Origin: JAUVZF01 sp964539385
GTDB taxonomy: Bacteria; Planctomycetota; Phycisphaerae; FEN-1346
Assembly (NCBI GenBank): GCA_964539385.1
Contig: CAZIJC010000005.1
Span: forward strand, 1-64,000
DNA length: 64,000 nt
Reading direction: 5' to 3'
A program made the position numbers and the translations under genes. Shown here in pieces: positions 27,801-36,518 of the stretch (its first letter is position 1; every line of letters starts with the position of its first letter). The notes beneath the pieces were generated by a model. That model was given only the letters and a program-made list of their open reading frames with translations, was not told where the DNA came from and made no database searches.

Positions 27801-28930
27801 CTGCCTTTTCCGGCCTCCATTGGCCTGTGATATTCCCTGTACGCGAGGTAAAGAATTACCAGTAGCAGAAGCCCCACAAAAAGCACGGTGTCATTTGTCG
27901 ATCCGCTCAATTGTGGCGGGACGGCCGACGGCCTGTTCATGCCTGTTGTTGTGGATGAAGAGCCCGTCGAGCCGCCGGTATTGGTATCTCCCGGAACAGC
28001 CGAGGGCCTGTTGAAAGCGGTATTGTCCGACGTAAGCGTCACATCATCCCGGGCGAATTTTCCACCCTTGGGACCCTCTTCGTCATCATCGTCATCAGTC
28101 GAAAACGGTGTCCCACCCGTCAGACGCACGTCGGCGAATGAGTCCATGGGAACATAGCTCATCCGGCCCTGAGAGTAGACGTCCAGCAGGGCTGTATTGT
28201 CATTGTCCGCCGCCAGGGCACTGAAGAACTCGCCCAGATTGGATATGGGCATCTTGTCGATGCCCATGATAACGTCCCCGGCTGAAAGATTCGCCTGATC
28301 GGCGCTGCTGCCCGGCACCACCGACAGGATCACGACGCCGGTTATGTCATCCGGGATACCCAGTGTTGCTCGCAGTGTCGAGGTGAGGTCCGACAACGAT
28401 ATACCCCACCCGGAATCGCCGGGGTCCACGGAGGCAGTCGTTTGTGTGGCCGCGGCGGCGAGTTCGGCGTAGACCGAATCTTTCCCGCCGTCTCGAACGT
28501 ATACAATTCTCACGGTGTCGGCGGGTTTCAGCTCCAGCATGACTTCCCTGAAGGCGTCCACATCTTCGACGGCAAACTTGTTCAGGCTGACAATGACGTC
28601 GCCCCTCATCAACCCCGCCGTCGCAGCCGGGGACTCGGACACGACGTTGTTTACGAGAACTCCGCCGCCAGGCGGCAGATTCAACTGCTCCACAAGAAGC
28701 GGACGGATCGACAGCACTTCCACCCCGAGAAACGCCGATGGCGCACGATCGGCTCCATCTTCGGCGGCGGTCAATACGATGTCGGCGGCACCGGTATCCG
28801 TCGAACCGGTCCTGTACCTGCTGCCCGTGGCCTGGAACAATCCATACACTCCGACCATCAGGACCACGCCGAACACAAAGGCCCCCAGGCAAGTCATTAC
28901 CCGTTTCCTGTTCTTCCTGGTCATGGTCAA
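27797..28930 (-). CDS. Tandem-PDZ membrane protein, MamE/MamP-like
   Basis: 377 residues. TM helix about 13-31, PDZ1 about 66-157, PDZ2 about 174-255, an acidic then Ser/Thr-rich linker (STDDDDDEEGPKGG), and a C-terminal TM helix just before AYREYHRP. PDZ ligand grooves (GVLVNNVV, GVVILSVVPG) look intact. MamE and MamP of known magnetotactic bacteria combine PDZ with CxxCH magnetochromes; no CxxCH is present here and there is no protease domain, so it corresponds only to the PDZ module. It overlaps the MamI-like gene and the phosphoesterase by four bases each. It is close kin of the PDZ pair on the pyrophosphatase. Confidence 0.75.
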   Translation of the reverse strand: MTMTRKNRKRVMTCLGAFVFGVVLMVGVYGLFQATGSRYRTGSTDTGAADIVLTAAEDGADRAPSAFLGVEVLSIRPLLVEQLNLPPGGGVLVNNVVSESPAATAGLMRGDVIVSLNKFAVEDVDAFREVMLELKPADTVRIVYVRDGGKDSVYAELAAAATQTTASVDPGDSGWGISLSDLTSTLRATLGIPDDITGVVILSVVPGSSADQANLSAGDVIMGIDKMPISNLGEFFSALAADNDNTALLDVYSQGRMSYVPMDSFADVRLTGGTPFSTDDDDDEEGPKGGKFARDDVTLTSDNTAFNRPSAVPGDTNTGGSTGSSSTTTGMNRPSAVPPQLSGSTNDTVLFVGLLLLVILYLAYREYHRPMEAGKGR

Positions 28931-29109
28931 GCCGCCTTTGGTTTAGTCGCTCCAAGCCGTCTGACCCCCGCCAATACGGCAACAATACCGAACACGACAA
29001 GTCCAATGCAGGCCAGCACCTTCAGCACCTCTACAATGAACATCCAGTCCGGCAACATGCTCCATATTGCCAACGCTATTACCAGAAGACCGATGATGAT
29101 GTGAATCAT
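28927..29109 (-). CDS. mamI: MamI-like two-helix micro-protein (copy 1)
   Basis: 60 residues made of two hydrophobic helices (about 2-18 and 28-48) joined by a short loop with Trp/Asp (MLPDWMF), and a short basic tail. Known MamI proteins have about 70 residues with the same two-helix plan and a tail of the ALAAGxxxLR type; here it is VLAGVRRLGA. MamI is needed for magnetosome membrane invagination. The four-base overlap with the PDZ gene supports expression. Assignment rests on size, topology and context. Confidence 0.6.
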   Translation of the reverse strand: MIHIIIGLLVIALAIWSMLPDWMFIVEVLKVLACIGLVVFGIVAVLAGVRRLGATKPKAA

Positions 29110-29138
29110 TGTGACACTCTCCTTGCTTTCTGTCCTTC

Positions 29139-30077
29139 CTAATTCCCGATCGCCCTCATCATCAGCAGCCGGGCACGGTTTATGGGTAGGGCGAAGCTGA
29201 TACCCGCGAAATATCCGGATGTCGACGCAATGGCCATGTTGATACCGATAACCTCGCCCTCACCGTTTATCAGGGCTCCTCCCGCACTTCCGCGGTTTAT
29301 GGAGGTGTCCGTCTGGAAGATGCCGTGGTAGACCCTTCTGTCGATGACGACACTGCGCTTGTTGTCGCTGACGATCCCTGCGGTGACGGTGTGTTCAAAA
29401 CCGAACGGGGAACCGATTGCAAGTACCGTGTCGATTATCGCGACCATGTCGGAGTTTCCGAGCTTCGCCGCGGGCATCGGCGTATCCGCGTTGATCTTCA
29501 GAAGGGCCAGATCGTTTTCAACGTCAACGTCGATCAGGTCCGCCTCGTAGGTCTTGCGCTTCGCATTGAAGACGGTCACGTAGACCCTCGGATGACCCTC
29601 AATCAGGTGATAGCAGGTAAGCACGTACCCTCGATTGTCTACAATGATGCCCGAGCCCAATGTTTCATCGTTCGTCGTCAGGGCTTGGGGGGAGGGTGTA
29701 TCAAAGCCAAGTCCTGCCCCGCCGGGCCTTCTTGCCCCGCGTAGTACGTCCGAAGAGGCGACGTCTATGTTCACAACGGAAAACTTCACAGCCGACACCG
29801 CGTCAGTCAGGTCGTCATCGGAACACGAGGTGAGTTGAAGGGCCGAGGATGCGGTGAGCCTCCTAGTATCGCCCGATCCGTCCTGCAATGTCACGGCGGT
29901 CCTTCTTCTTGCCTGCATCGTAAAAGTGAACACGAGTAGTTGACAGACAATGAGAATAATCAGCCCGATAATCAGGCTCACGTTTATGATCAGATTGAGC
30001 CTCCAACGCTGCTTCGCGGGATCTTCGTGATGTACTTGTTCAACCATCATCATTTGGCAACTCTCGGTCCTTTTCAA
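29139..30077 (-). CDS. mamO: MamO-like trypsin-fold pseudoprotease
   Basis: 312 residues. One N-terminal membrane helix (about 30-54) and a trypsin/HtrA-type domain. His157 (TCYHLIE) and Asp189 (ENDLALL) occupy triad positions, but the nucleophile motif reads NRGSAGGA where active enzymes have RGNSGGP, so the catalytic Ser is Ala. MamO in cultured magnetotactic bacteria is likewise a protease-dead trypsin fold that binds metal and supports biomineralisation. No TauE-like C-terminal domain is present, unlike proteobacterial MamO. Residues SCSDDDLTDA and the overall fold show common origin with the active protease at 37617. The start could also be the Met cluster near 30053. Confidence 0.75.
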   Translation of the reverse strand: MKRTESCQMMMVEQVHHEDPAKQRWRLNLIINVSLIIGLIILIVCQLLVFTFTMQARRRTAVTLQDGSGDTRRLTASSALQLTSCSDDDLTDAVSAVKFSVVNIDVASSDVLRGARRPGGAGLGFDTPSPQALTTNDETLGSGIIVDNRGYVLTCYHLIEGHPRVYVTVFNAKRKTYEADLIDVDVENDLALLKINADTPMPAAKLGNSDMVAIIDTVLAIGSPFGFEHTVTAGIVSDNKRSVVIDRRVYHGIFQTDTSINRGSAGGALINGEGEVIGINMAIASTSGYFAGISFALPINRARLLMMRAIGN

Positions 30078-30329
30078 CTTTCAGAGGCTCCGAGACGCGG
30101 AGGCATTCGGAGCGCGCCGGCGTCAAAAAGTGTTCTGTCCGGGCGGTTTCGTCGGTCCGGCGCTGTCCGGCGCCGTTCTCCGCCGGGTGCCAATGCCCAC
30201 GCTTGCTCTGGGCATGTTCTCCGGTTCGAGAGCAATGCATGCTCACGAGCACGTGAGGGGGTACCATAGTCTGGCCGCAGGCCAAGCCATGATCGAGCCG
30301 CACACCCGAGGAGACTTATGTGATCCCGC
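30078..30329. other. 252-bp gap inside the magnetosome-type cluster
   Basis: No convincing coding frame. It separates the stop of the PDZ/DIM gene from the MamO-like start, so it may hold a terminator and/or an internal promoter for the mamO-mamI-PDZ-phosphoesterase group. I see no clear hairpin with a T-tract. Confidence 0.4.
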
Positions 30330-33300
30330 TTAGAATAATTCGGCGCCATCTTTGTCCTTGTCTCTGGCCTTGCTCTTGGACGCAGGAGGCCCGCCGCCGC
30401 CGTGCTCTTCTTCGTCGTCAACGACGCCCGTCGCTGATGCGTCCTTCAGATTGCCGGTGGCGTATATGTCCAACGCCTGCTGCACGGTCCCGCCAAAGCC
30501 GGTGTAGACCTTGACCTTGAGATCCTTGAGGGTCTTGAGGGCGGTCATGCTCAGATTGTCGCATATAACGGCGGCGCCGCCTTCGCCCACTATAAACTGG
30601 GCCACTTGCGTTCCTGTCGACCCCTTGGTCCCGTAGTACGGGTTCCGGACATACTCGGTCTTGCCCAGACCGACCATTATGAAGTAACGGGCATCATCGA
30701 GAAGCGGGGCAACATCAGCTTTCAGGCTCCTGCCCATAGCAGGAACGACCACCTTCTTCGACGCCGTCGATACCTGGACCACCGTAGACTGGGCGGTCAG
30801 CACACCTGCTGCCGTCGTCATCGCCGCCCCTCCGGTGGTGCCGCCGGGTTCGGCATTGACTAACCGAGACCCGCAGACGGGGCAATTCAGTGCGGCACAC
30901 GGAACGCCTATCGGGTGCGTTACAGTGGTCTTACACATGGGACAGATGCACAGGGTCGAGCGTCCGCTCTGGGCTGCGCCGGACCCTGCCTGTCCGCCGC
31001 CCTGGGCCGGGCCGTCCACGGCCGCTCCACCCGAAGACGACCCCATATCGGCCGGCGGTCCGCCGGCTACGGGCATTCCTGCTACGGGTATCCCGGCTAC
31101 GGATACCGTCTTGCCTTGAGCCGCCGCGCCCTGCGTCGACTGACCTAACAATGGAACGGTATCAGGCTTGCTCGAAGTCGGAACCAGTGTAACCGTCCCG
31201 TTGGGCCCGGCCACCAGGAAGAACGTCNNNNNNNNNNNNNNNNNNNNNNNNNNNNNNNNNNNNNNNNNNNNNNNNNNNNNNNNNNNNNNNNNNNNNNNNN
31301 NNNNNNNNNNNNNNNNNNNNNNNNNNNCGAAGTCGGAACCAGTGTAACCGTCCCGTTGGGCCCGGCCACCAGGAAGAACGTCTGCTGGATGGGAGGCACG
31401 TCGTCTGGTTTGCCGCCGGTTTGGATCCCGCCCGTCGCCTGCGCCGGGGTTCCACCGACGGCTGCGCTGGCGCTGCTTACCATCCTCCCGCCGCACGTGG
31501 GACATTGAAGCGCGGCGCACGGGACACCCACCGGATGAGTCACCGTCGTTCCGTCCAGCGGACAGACACAGGTCGTCACTTGTGCACCGCCGCCCGAAGT
31601 CGGTGCCTGTCCGCCCGCCCCGGCCGTCAACTGCGTCGGGGGAATGCTTTCCGGTTTGCCGCTCAGGGCCCAAAGATTGCTCGTCGTCTGCTGAAGGGCG
31701 GTGATTCTGCTCGGCGGGGCGCCTCCCGGGGTCGTAGCGGTTCCGGCAACTTGGGTAACAGGTCTGACTTGCAAGGCAATGTCTGTTGCGGGCAACTCCG
31801 CCTCCAGCGCCGATCCGCCGCGGGTATCGCTCCCCGGTGTCGGATTCATCAGCCGCGACCCGCATATCGGACACGTCATGTCCGAACACGAGGTGCTCGC
31901 CGGATGTGTCACCATCGCACCGCAATTGGGGCAGATACACATGTCGGTTCTATTCGCTCGGGGATCTCCCACGGCTGTGAGGGTTGTGTTGGCCGCGCTG
32001 CCCTTGGGCGGAATAGTGGGGGGCAGACCTTTGTAGCCGCTCTCCTCCTCTTCGTCGTCGGAGTCCTCGGTCCATGGCGACCCGCCCGTAGGCAACGTAG
32101 CGACTGACGAAAATCCGTATCCACCGAGATTGGCTTCACTCATCTCCGGGAGCTTGCCCAACTGATAGTTGACTATCGCGGTCTTGACGATGCCCGTGAC
32201 GGGCCCGTAGACTTTGACTTTTGCGTTGTAAAAAACGTCGAATGATTGCGGGCCTATCCCGCTGACCACTACAGCATCGATATTCTGTCGCGCCACCATC
32301 TGCGCGACGATTATCCCCATGCCACGAACCTGTGCGGCATAGGGGTTAGCAATAGCCGTTGCCTCGTTCTTGTTCATGTCGTAGATGATGAAATGCGGCG
32401 AGGTGGCAAATCGGGCGTAGACGGTTCCGTCCAGGGTGTCGCGGTCCGAGGCGATGGCGATTCTGTTCTTTGTGGGTGTTTCGGCTACAAAGCTCATCAG
32501 TACAACCTGCGGCGGGAAGCTCCCTTCGTCGGGAAGGGATGCGAACAGCCGCTTCCCGCTGTCCGAAGAGTAGACATCCAGCAGGACGGCTTCATTTTTC
32601 TGAAGCGCCTGGTAGAAAGACTGCAGATTCGGCGTTGGGGCCTTGTTGACGCTTACGATAACGTCGCCGACCTCGATTCCCTGGGAATCGGCAGCGCTGT
32701 TCCTGGCGACCGTTACAACGACAATGCCATGCACGGAATCCGGTATGTTGAACTGCTCTCTCAGTTCTCCGGTCAACGGCGATACGGATATCCCCCAGGA
32801 CGTACTGCTTATGACCGGAGCTGCCGGGACATCCGCGGTTCTCACGATATTCGCGCCCTGTGACGGCGTGACGTCGGAGGGGTCGACGCCGAACTCAACA
32901 TATAGGGCCCTCCTGCCTCCATTTGCCTTGTCCACGTACAGTCTCACCGTCTCGCCCGGGGCATAACCGGCAATCTCCTGCTGTATCTGCAGGGTGTTGA
33001 CTACGGCCGTCTCATTGATGGCGAGTATAACATCTCCGTTTTGGAGCCCGGCATCGTCAGCGGGAGAGTCCGGCGTCACGCTGCTTATTATGACTCCGTC
33101 TGTTGAAGTCAGGCTGAACTGCTCGCGGATAGTATCGGTGACGTCTTGTATTTCGGCCCCGAGCCAGCCAAGTTTCTTGTCAACCTTGGGCCAGTTTATT
33201 TCCAGCCCGCCGTCGGCCGTCCCTTTGAGTACACGATCGAGTATCGTCATACCAAGCGCGGCAAAACTTGCCATCGCCAGGATCCCGATCACTATCGCCC

Positions 33301-33373
33301 AGCGCCTCAATACGCGCTTCTTATGATCCAGAAGCTTCACTTTCTCCTCATGCGTCATGTTATTCTGTAACAT
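30330..33373 (-). CDS. Tandem-PDZ / double DIM (NifX-like) / Cys-knuckle membrane protein, split by a scaffold gap
   Basis: Removing the N run and one copy of the flanking 55-bp repeat gives one 2889-bp frame, 962 residues. Order: TM about 24-42; PDZ1 70-162; PDZ2 190-270; a dinitrogenase-cofactor (DIM/NifX-like) domain 302-410 (NRIAIASDRD, HFIIYDM, AVVVSGIGP); acidic linker; Cys knuckles near 479-508, 602-630 and 757-787 (pattern CxCPxC, THP, PC, CPxCGxR); a second DIM domain about 832-935. The knuckle-plus-DIM pairing is known in proteins linked to metal-cluster handling, and zinc or Fe-S binding is plausible. It lies 2 bp after mamB, so it is likely cotranslated. A role in iron or cluster delivery is inferred. 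Confidence 0.85.
31228..31327. other. Scaffold gap 1 (100 N)
   Basis: Exactly 100 N. The 55 bases before it (31173-31227) are identical to the 55 bases after it (31328-31382). Merging this overlap restores the frame of the PDZ/DIM gene, so the real gap is probably zero and one 55-bp copy is artificial. Confidence 0.95.
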
Positions 33374-33375
33374 GG

Positions 33376-34272
33376 CTAGGTTTTCCTTAGTTCAGGTTCT
33401 GCGGCATGGGACACGATCACGACGTTCCCTATTCCTTCGAACTCTTCCATTATTTCTTTCTTCACGTCAGCGGTCACCTTCTTTACCCTCGAGACCGTGA
33501 TTTCCGGATCAAATTGCACCTCGACGTCGAGCCAGTCCCTCTGCCCGATCTTTCTGCCTCGCAGACGGGACATCTTTTTTATTTCGCCGTGTTTCATGAC
33601 AAGTTTTTTGATTCCCCTATACTTCCCTATATCAGGGGAGTGGTCTGTCATGCCTTTAATCCCCCCGATCATGATGCTTGTTCCGGACCTGGCGATCAAG
33701 GCGCCTACAACGATTGCGCCGACAGGATCGAGAAACGACCATCCCATCCTCGCTCCGAGGACGCCCACCATGGCCGCGAGAGATGAGTAGACGTCGGCCC
33801 TGTTCTCCCAGGCGTTTGCTATCATTACAGGCGAAGCCATTTGCTCTCCGACGCAAAGGGAATGCCTGAACAGCACCTCGTTACTGACTACGGATATGGC
33901 GGCCGCCCACACCGCCAGAATACTCGGCTGGTACTCGACACCCTCCGCAATCGATATCAGCGACACTATCGTGATAGTCACGGCCGCACAAAGAAGAATG
34001 GTGCCTATTATCGTGGACACGATGAACTCTATCTGTCCGTGGCCCCAGTGATGGTCTTCATCCGGCGGGGTGGCGGAGACCTTCAGGCTGACCGTCACTA
34101 ATATCGAGATGACCACGTCACTCATGGAGTGCACCGCATCGGCTATGAGCGCCTGAGAATGCCCGAGTATCCCGCCGGCCAGTTTTACGACGAAGAGCCC
34201 GCAGTTAGCCCACAGGTTTACGGGGCCAACATTCTTGGCGCACCAACGACAGTGTTTACAGGCAAGCGCCAC
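33376..34272 (-). CDS. mamB: Magnetosome CDF transporter MamB
   Basis: 298 residues from GTG 34272, which has AAAGGA eight bases upstream and gives almost the exact length of known MamB (about 297); the frame extends to TTG 34332. An N-terminal Cys cluster (CKHCRWC) matches the CxxC near the MamB start. Helix-2 metal site ADAVHSMSD; then HSLCVGEQMASPVMIANAW and ENRADVYSSLAAMVGV, which correspond closely to the MamB signature ICVG-SP-IANAW-NR-D-SS-MVGV as I remember it. The C-terminal domain begins LRGRKIGQRD. MamB carries ferrous iron into the magnetosome and nucleates the membrane. It is flanked by mamQ and the PDZ/DIM gene. Confidence 0.9.
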   Translation of the reverse strand: MALACKHCRWCAKNVGPVNLWANCGLFVVKLAGGILGHSQALIADAVHSMSDVVISILVTVSLKVSATPPDEDHHWGHGQIEFIVSTIIGTILLCAAVTITIVSLISIAEGVEYQPSILAVWAAAISVVSNEVLFRHSLCVGEQMASPVMIANAWENRADVYSSLAAMVGVLGARMGWSFLDPVGAIVVGALIARSGTSIMIGGIKGMTDHSPDIGKYRGIKKLVMKHGEIKKMSRLRGRKIGQRDWLDVEVQFDPEITVSRVKKVTADVKKEIMEEFEGIGNVVIVSHAAEPELRKT

Positions 34273-34328
34273 GCAAGAAATCCTTTCTCGGTTGCCAACC
34301 GTCCCGTTGCCGCCCCGTGTTTTCGAAA

Positions 34329-35123
34329 TCAATCGTTTGCATGTCGCTCAGGAAGAAGGCGGTTCACTTCTTGCACGTCTTTTTCTTCTGACGTCATTTT
34401 CAACGGCGGTTGGCCGGACTTTTCATCTGTTACAAATACCCATTCGGGGCCCTTATCCCACATGAAATACGGCTCACGGCGGAATCCCAGGAGCGCTCCG
34501 ACCACGTTGGCCGGGAAGGTACTGCAACCGGTGTTGTATTCGTTGGCCGCGTTGTTATACTCGATCCGTTTTTGGTAAATCTGGCCCTCGATCTGTCCAA
34601 TTTGCGTGATAAATACTTTGTACACCTGAGTTGAAGCGAGTTGCGGATAATTCTCGGCCACCGCAATGAACCTCGAAAGGCTCTCAGGAGACAAGTCCTT
34701 GTTTGACAATTGCTGCACGACTTGTTCGAGCTTCTCCAGATCCTCCGACATGCTCATGGTATCTTGCCGCGCCTCGACGGCCGTAAGCATCACGTTCTTT
34801 TCGTATGCTATGAAACGGTTCAGGGCTATCGTCTGGGAGCGAATAGTGTTCTCCCTCATCTGAAGCCCGCTCCGCACCTGGCCGCCCAGGTTTTCCACCT
34901 GCTGTTGCATGGTCGTCAGCTTGTTAAAGTAGTAGATGTGGGTATACACGAGGGCAATTATGACCGTCGCGCACAGAAGCATCTTGTAATGCGCGACGAC
35001 GTAGGCGCGCGCCTTTGCGAGCCACGGAAACCGTTGTTTCCGGGCGGACTTGCGTGTGCCCAAGATGCTGCGCAGCTCGCGACTGCGCTTTGTCCTGGTG
35101 TCTGTCTTAAGGGGACGTATCAT
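34329..35123 (-). CDS. mamQ: LemA-family protein, MamQ
   Basis: 264 residues. A basic N-terminus, one TM helix (about 47-66, LLCATVIIALVYTHIYYF) and a LemA helical bundle with NLGGQVRSGLQMREN, RFIAVAENYPQL and YNNAANEYNTGCSTFP. MamQ is the LemA paralogue of magnetosome clusters and is needed for vesicle formation. Generic LemA proteins are about 185 residues; the longer basic head and the position between mamA and mamB favour MamQ. It is cotranscribed, 15 bp after mamA. Confidence 0.85.
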   Translation of the reverse strand: MIRPLKTDTRTKRSRELRSILGTRKSARKQRFPWLAKARAYVVAHYKMLLCATVIIALVYTHIYYFNKLTTMQQQVENLGGQVRSGLQMRENTIRSQTIALNRFIAYEKNVMLTAVEARQDTMSMSEDLEKLEQVVQQLSNKDLSPESLSRFIAVAENYPQLASTQVYKVFITQIGQIEGQIYQKRIEYNNAANEYNTGCSTFPANVVGALLGFRREPYFMWDKGPEWVFVTDEKSGQPPLKMTSEEKDVQEVNRLLPERHAND

Positions 35124-35138
35124 GAAAGCGATCCGTTC

Positions 35139-35816
35139 CTACACCTCTTCAAGTTCCATGGCCTTCTTGAAGCACGCAGTGGACTCTTCATGCCTACCCA
35201 TGGTGTCGTAGACATAGCCCAGACGCTTGTGGCCCTTGGCATAGTGGGGTTCGATGGCGATGGCCTTCTGGAAAGCGGCCACGGCCTTGTTGTACTCCTT
35301 CGCCTTGTCGTGCGCGACACCGAGATTATAGAGGACGTCAAATGAATCCTTCTTCTCTTTGGCGGCGATGGGTGCCAGGTACTTAACGGCCGTCTTGGCG
35401 TCGTCATTCTTTATAGCCAGGAGGCCAAGCCTGTAGGCTGCGTCGGAGAGGCTCTTGTCCATTTGGAGCGCCTTTTTGTAGGCCGCTTCCGCCTCTTCGT
35501 CCATCACCTCGCGCTCGCAGCAGATGCCGAGATGGTAATAAATGTCCGCCTCTTCCTTGCCCATCTCGATAAGTCTTCTGTACCGGTCGATGGCCTTTCC
35601 GTACTGGCCCTTGTTCCTCAGAGAGTCGGCCTTCCTGGAGACCATTTCCGTGGCTTCGAGGGGCTCAATATTCGTCAGGCGGCAGTAAACGTCGACGATC
35701 CCGTCCACACATCTCTTGAGCTTCCAAAAGAAACTCTCGATGCGAAGTGGGATTGACAGGCTGCTGCTCCCCGCCTCTTCGGCCTTTTTTTCCGTCGCGT
35801 CTTCAATGTTTCCCAT
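35139..35816 (-). CDS. mamA: TPR protein, MamA
   Basis: 225 residues, soluble, with about five tetratricopeptide repeats from residue 50 on (for example GKAIDRYRRLIEMGKEEADI, YYHLGICCEREVMDEEA and GHKRLGYVYDTMGRHEEST). MamA is an abundant TPR protein that coats magnetosomes and recruits partners; its usual length is about 217. The N-terminal region before the repeats is unusual in having a Trp/Cys-rich helix. Assignment relies on repeat type, length and being sandwiched between mamQ and a mamI-like gene. Confidence 0.82.
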   Translation of the reverse strand: MGNIEDATEKKAEEAGSSSLSIPLRIESFFWKLKRCVDGIVDVYCRLTNIEPLEATEMVSRKADSLRNKGQYGKAIDRYRRLIEMGKEEADIYYHLGICCEREVMDEEAEAAYKKALQMDKSLSDAAYRLGLLAIKNDDAKTAVKYLAPIAAKEKKDSFDVLYNLGVAHDKAKEYNKAVAAFQKAIAIEPHYAKGHKRLGYVYDTMGRHEESTACFKKAMELEEV

Positions 35817-35818
35817 TT

Positions 35819-35995
35819 CTATTCTCTCGCTTTCACTTTAAGACTGCGAATTCCCGCCAGCATCGCTACCACGCCAATGCCGATAGCCACAACCGGCACG
35901 AGGGCAAGCAGGAGATCCTTAAACATGTACCATTGGTGCGTGATTCCCCACACGCCGCTCGCAATCAGGATAAGTCCTATAATCAAATGCAGCAT
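35819..35995 (-). CDS. mamI: MamI-like two-helix micro-protein (copy 2)
   Basis: 58 residues, ATG 35995 with AAAGGAG eight bases upstream. It begins MLHLIIGLILIASGVWGITH and ends with VVAMLAGIRSLKVKARE after a second hydrophobic helix. The tail LAGIRSLK matches the known MamI style even better than copy 1, and the two share the MxHxIIGLLxIA start. The stop is 2 bp before the position where mamA translation would end in reverse order, so it is tightly packed between rhodanese and mamA. Probably a membrane-bending partner of MamB/MamQ. Confidence 0.65.
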   Translation of the reverse strand: MLHLIIGLILIASGVWGITHQWYMFKDLLLALVPVVAIGIGVVAMLAGIRSLKVKARE

Positions 35996-36035
35996 TCTTT
36001 GCTCCTTTCGCTTAACGCGTATACTTCATCGCCCC

Positions 36036-36518
36036 TCAAACACGCACTCTTCCGTCGCTCGTTTCGATTGGGTAATCCCACACCTGAGTTCCCCCCACCA
36101 GGTTGTAGATGTCCTTGAAACCACCATTTATCAGTATCATGCATGCGACCCTGCATCGGACGCCGGTCTGGCAATACACGATTATGTCCTTCGTCTTATC
36201 CAGGGAGTACATCCTGTAGCCCAACTGGTTGAGGGGAATGTTTATTGCCGACGGTATGTGTCCCGCGTCGTAGAGATTCTTGCCCCTCACGTCCAGGATT
36301 ATGTAGCTGCTATCCGATTCGTCATCCATCCTCTGCTTCAATTGAGCCGCCGTGATGTCCTTGTACGTGACGCCGTCCTGCGTGACGGTGCGGTACACAA
36401 TTCGTGGCCGCAACAGCCCTGCACTCGCAGGCCAAGCCTGCACGATCACAAGGATTCCCAGGCCGCAACCTGCGGCGAGAATCACACCGACGATCGTAGC
36501 TTTCTTGTCGATCTTCAT
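36036..36518 (-). CDS. Membrane-anchored rhodanese-like sulfurtransferase
   Basis: 160 residues from ATG 36518, overlapping the MamM-like stop by four bases; the frame extends 145 codons further upstream but only as shadow of the CDF gene. One TM helix (about 9-28), then a rhodanese domain: IILDVRGKNLYDAGHIPSA, and an active-site loop CQTGVR with Cys116 intact. Such domains carry persulfide sulfur or act in redox sensing. A sulfur-transfer enzyme inside an iron-biomineral cluster might hint at iron-sulfide chemistry, but that is speculation. Confidence 0.85.
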   Translation of the reverse strand: MKIDKKATIVGVILAAGCGLGILVIVQAWPASAGLLRPRIVYRTVTQDGVTYKDITAAQLKQRMDDESDSSYIILDVRGKNLYDAGHIPSAINIPLNQLGYRMYSLDKTKDIIVYCQTGVRCRVACMILINGGFKDIYNLVGGTQVWDYPIETSDGRVRV

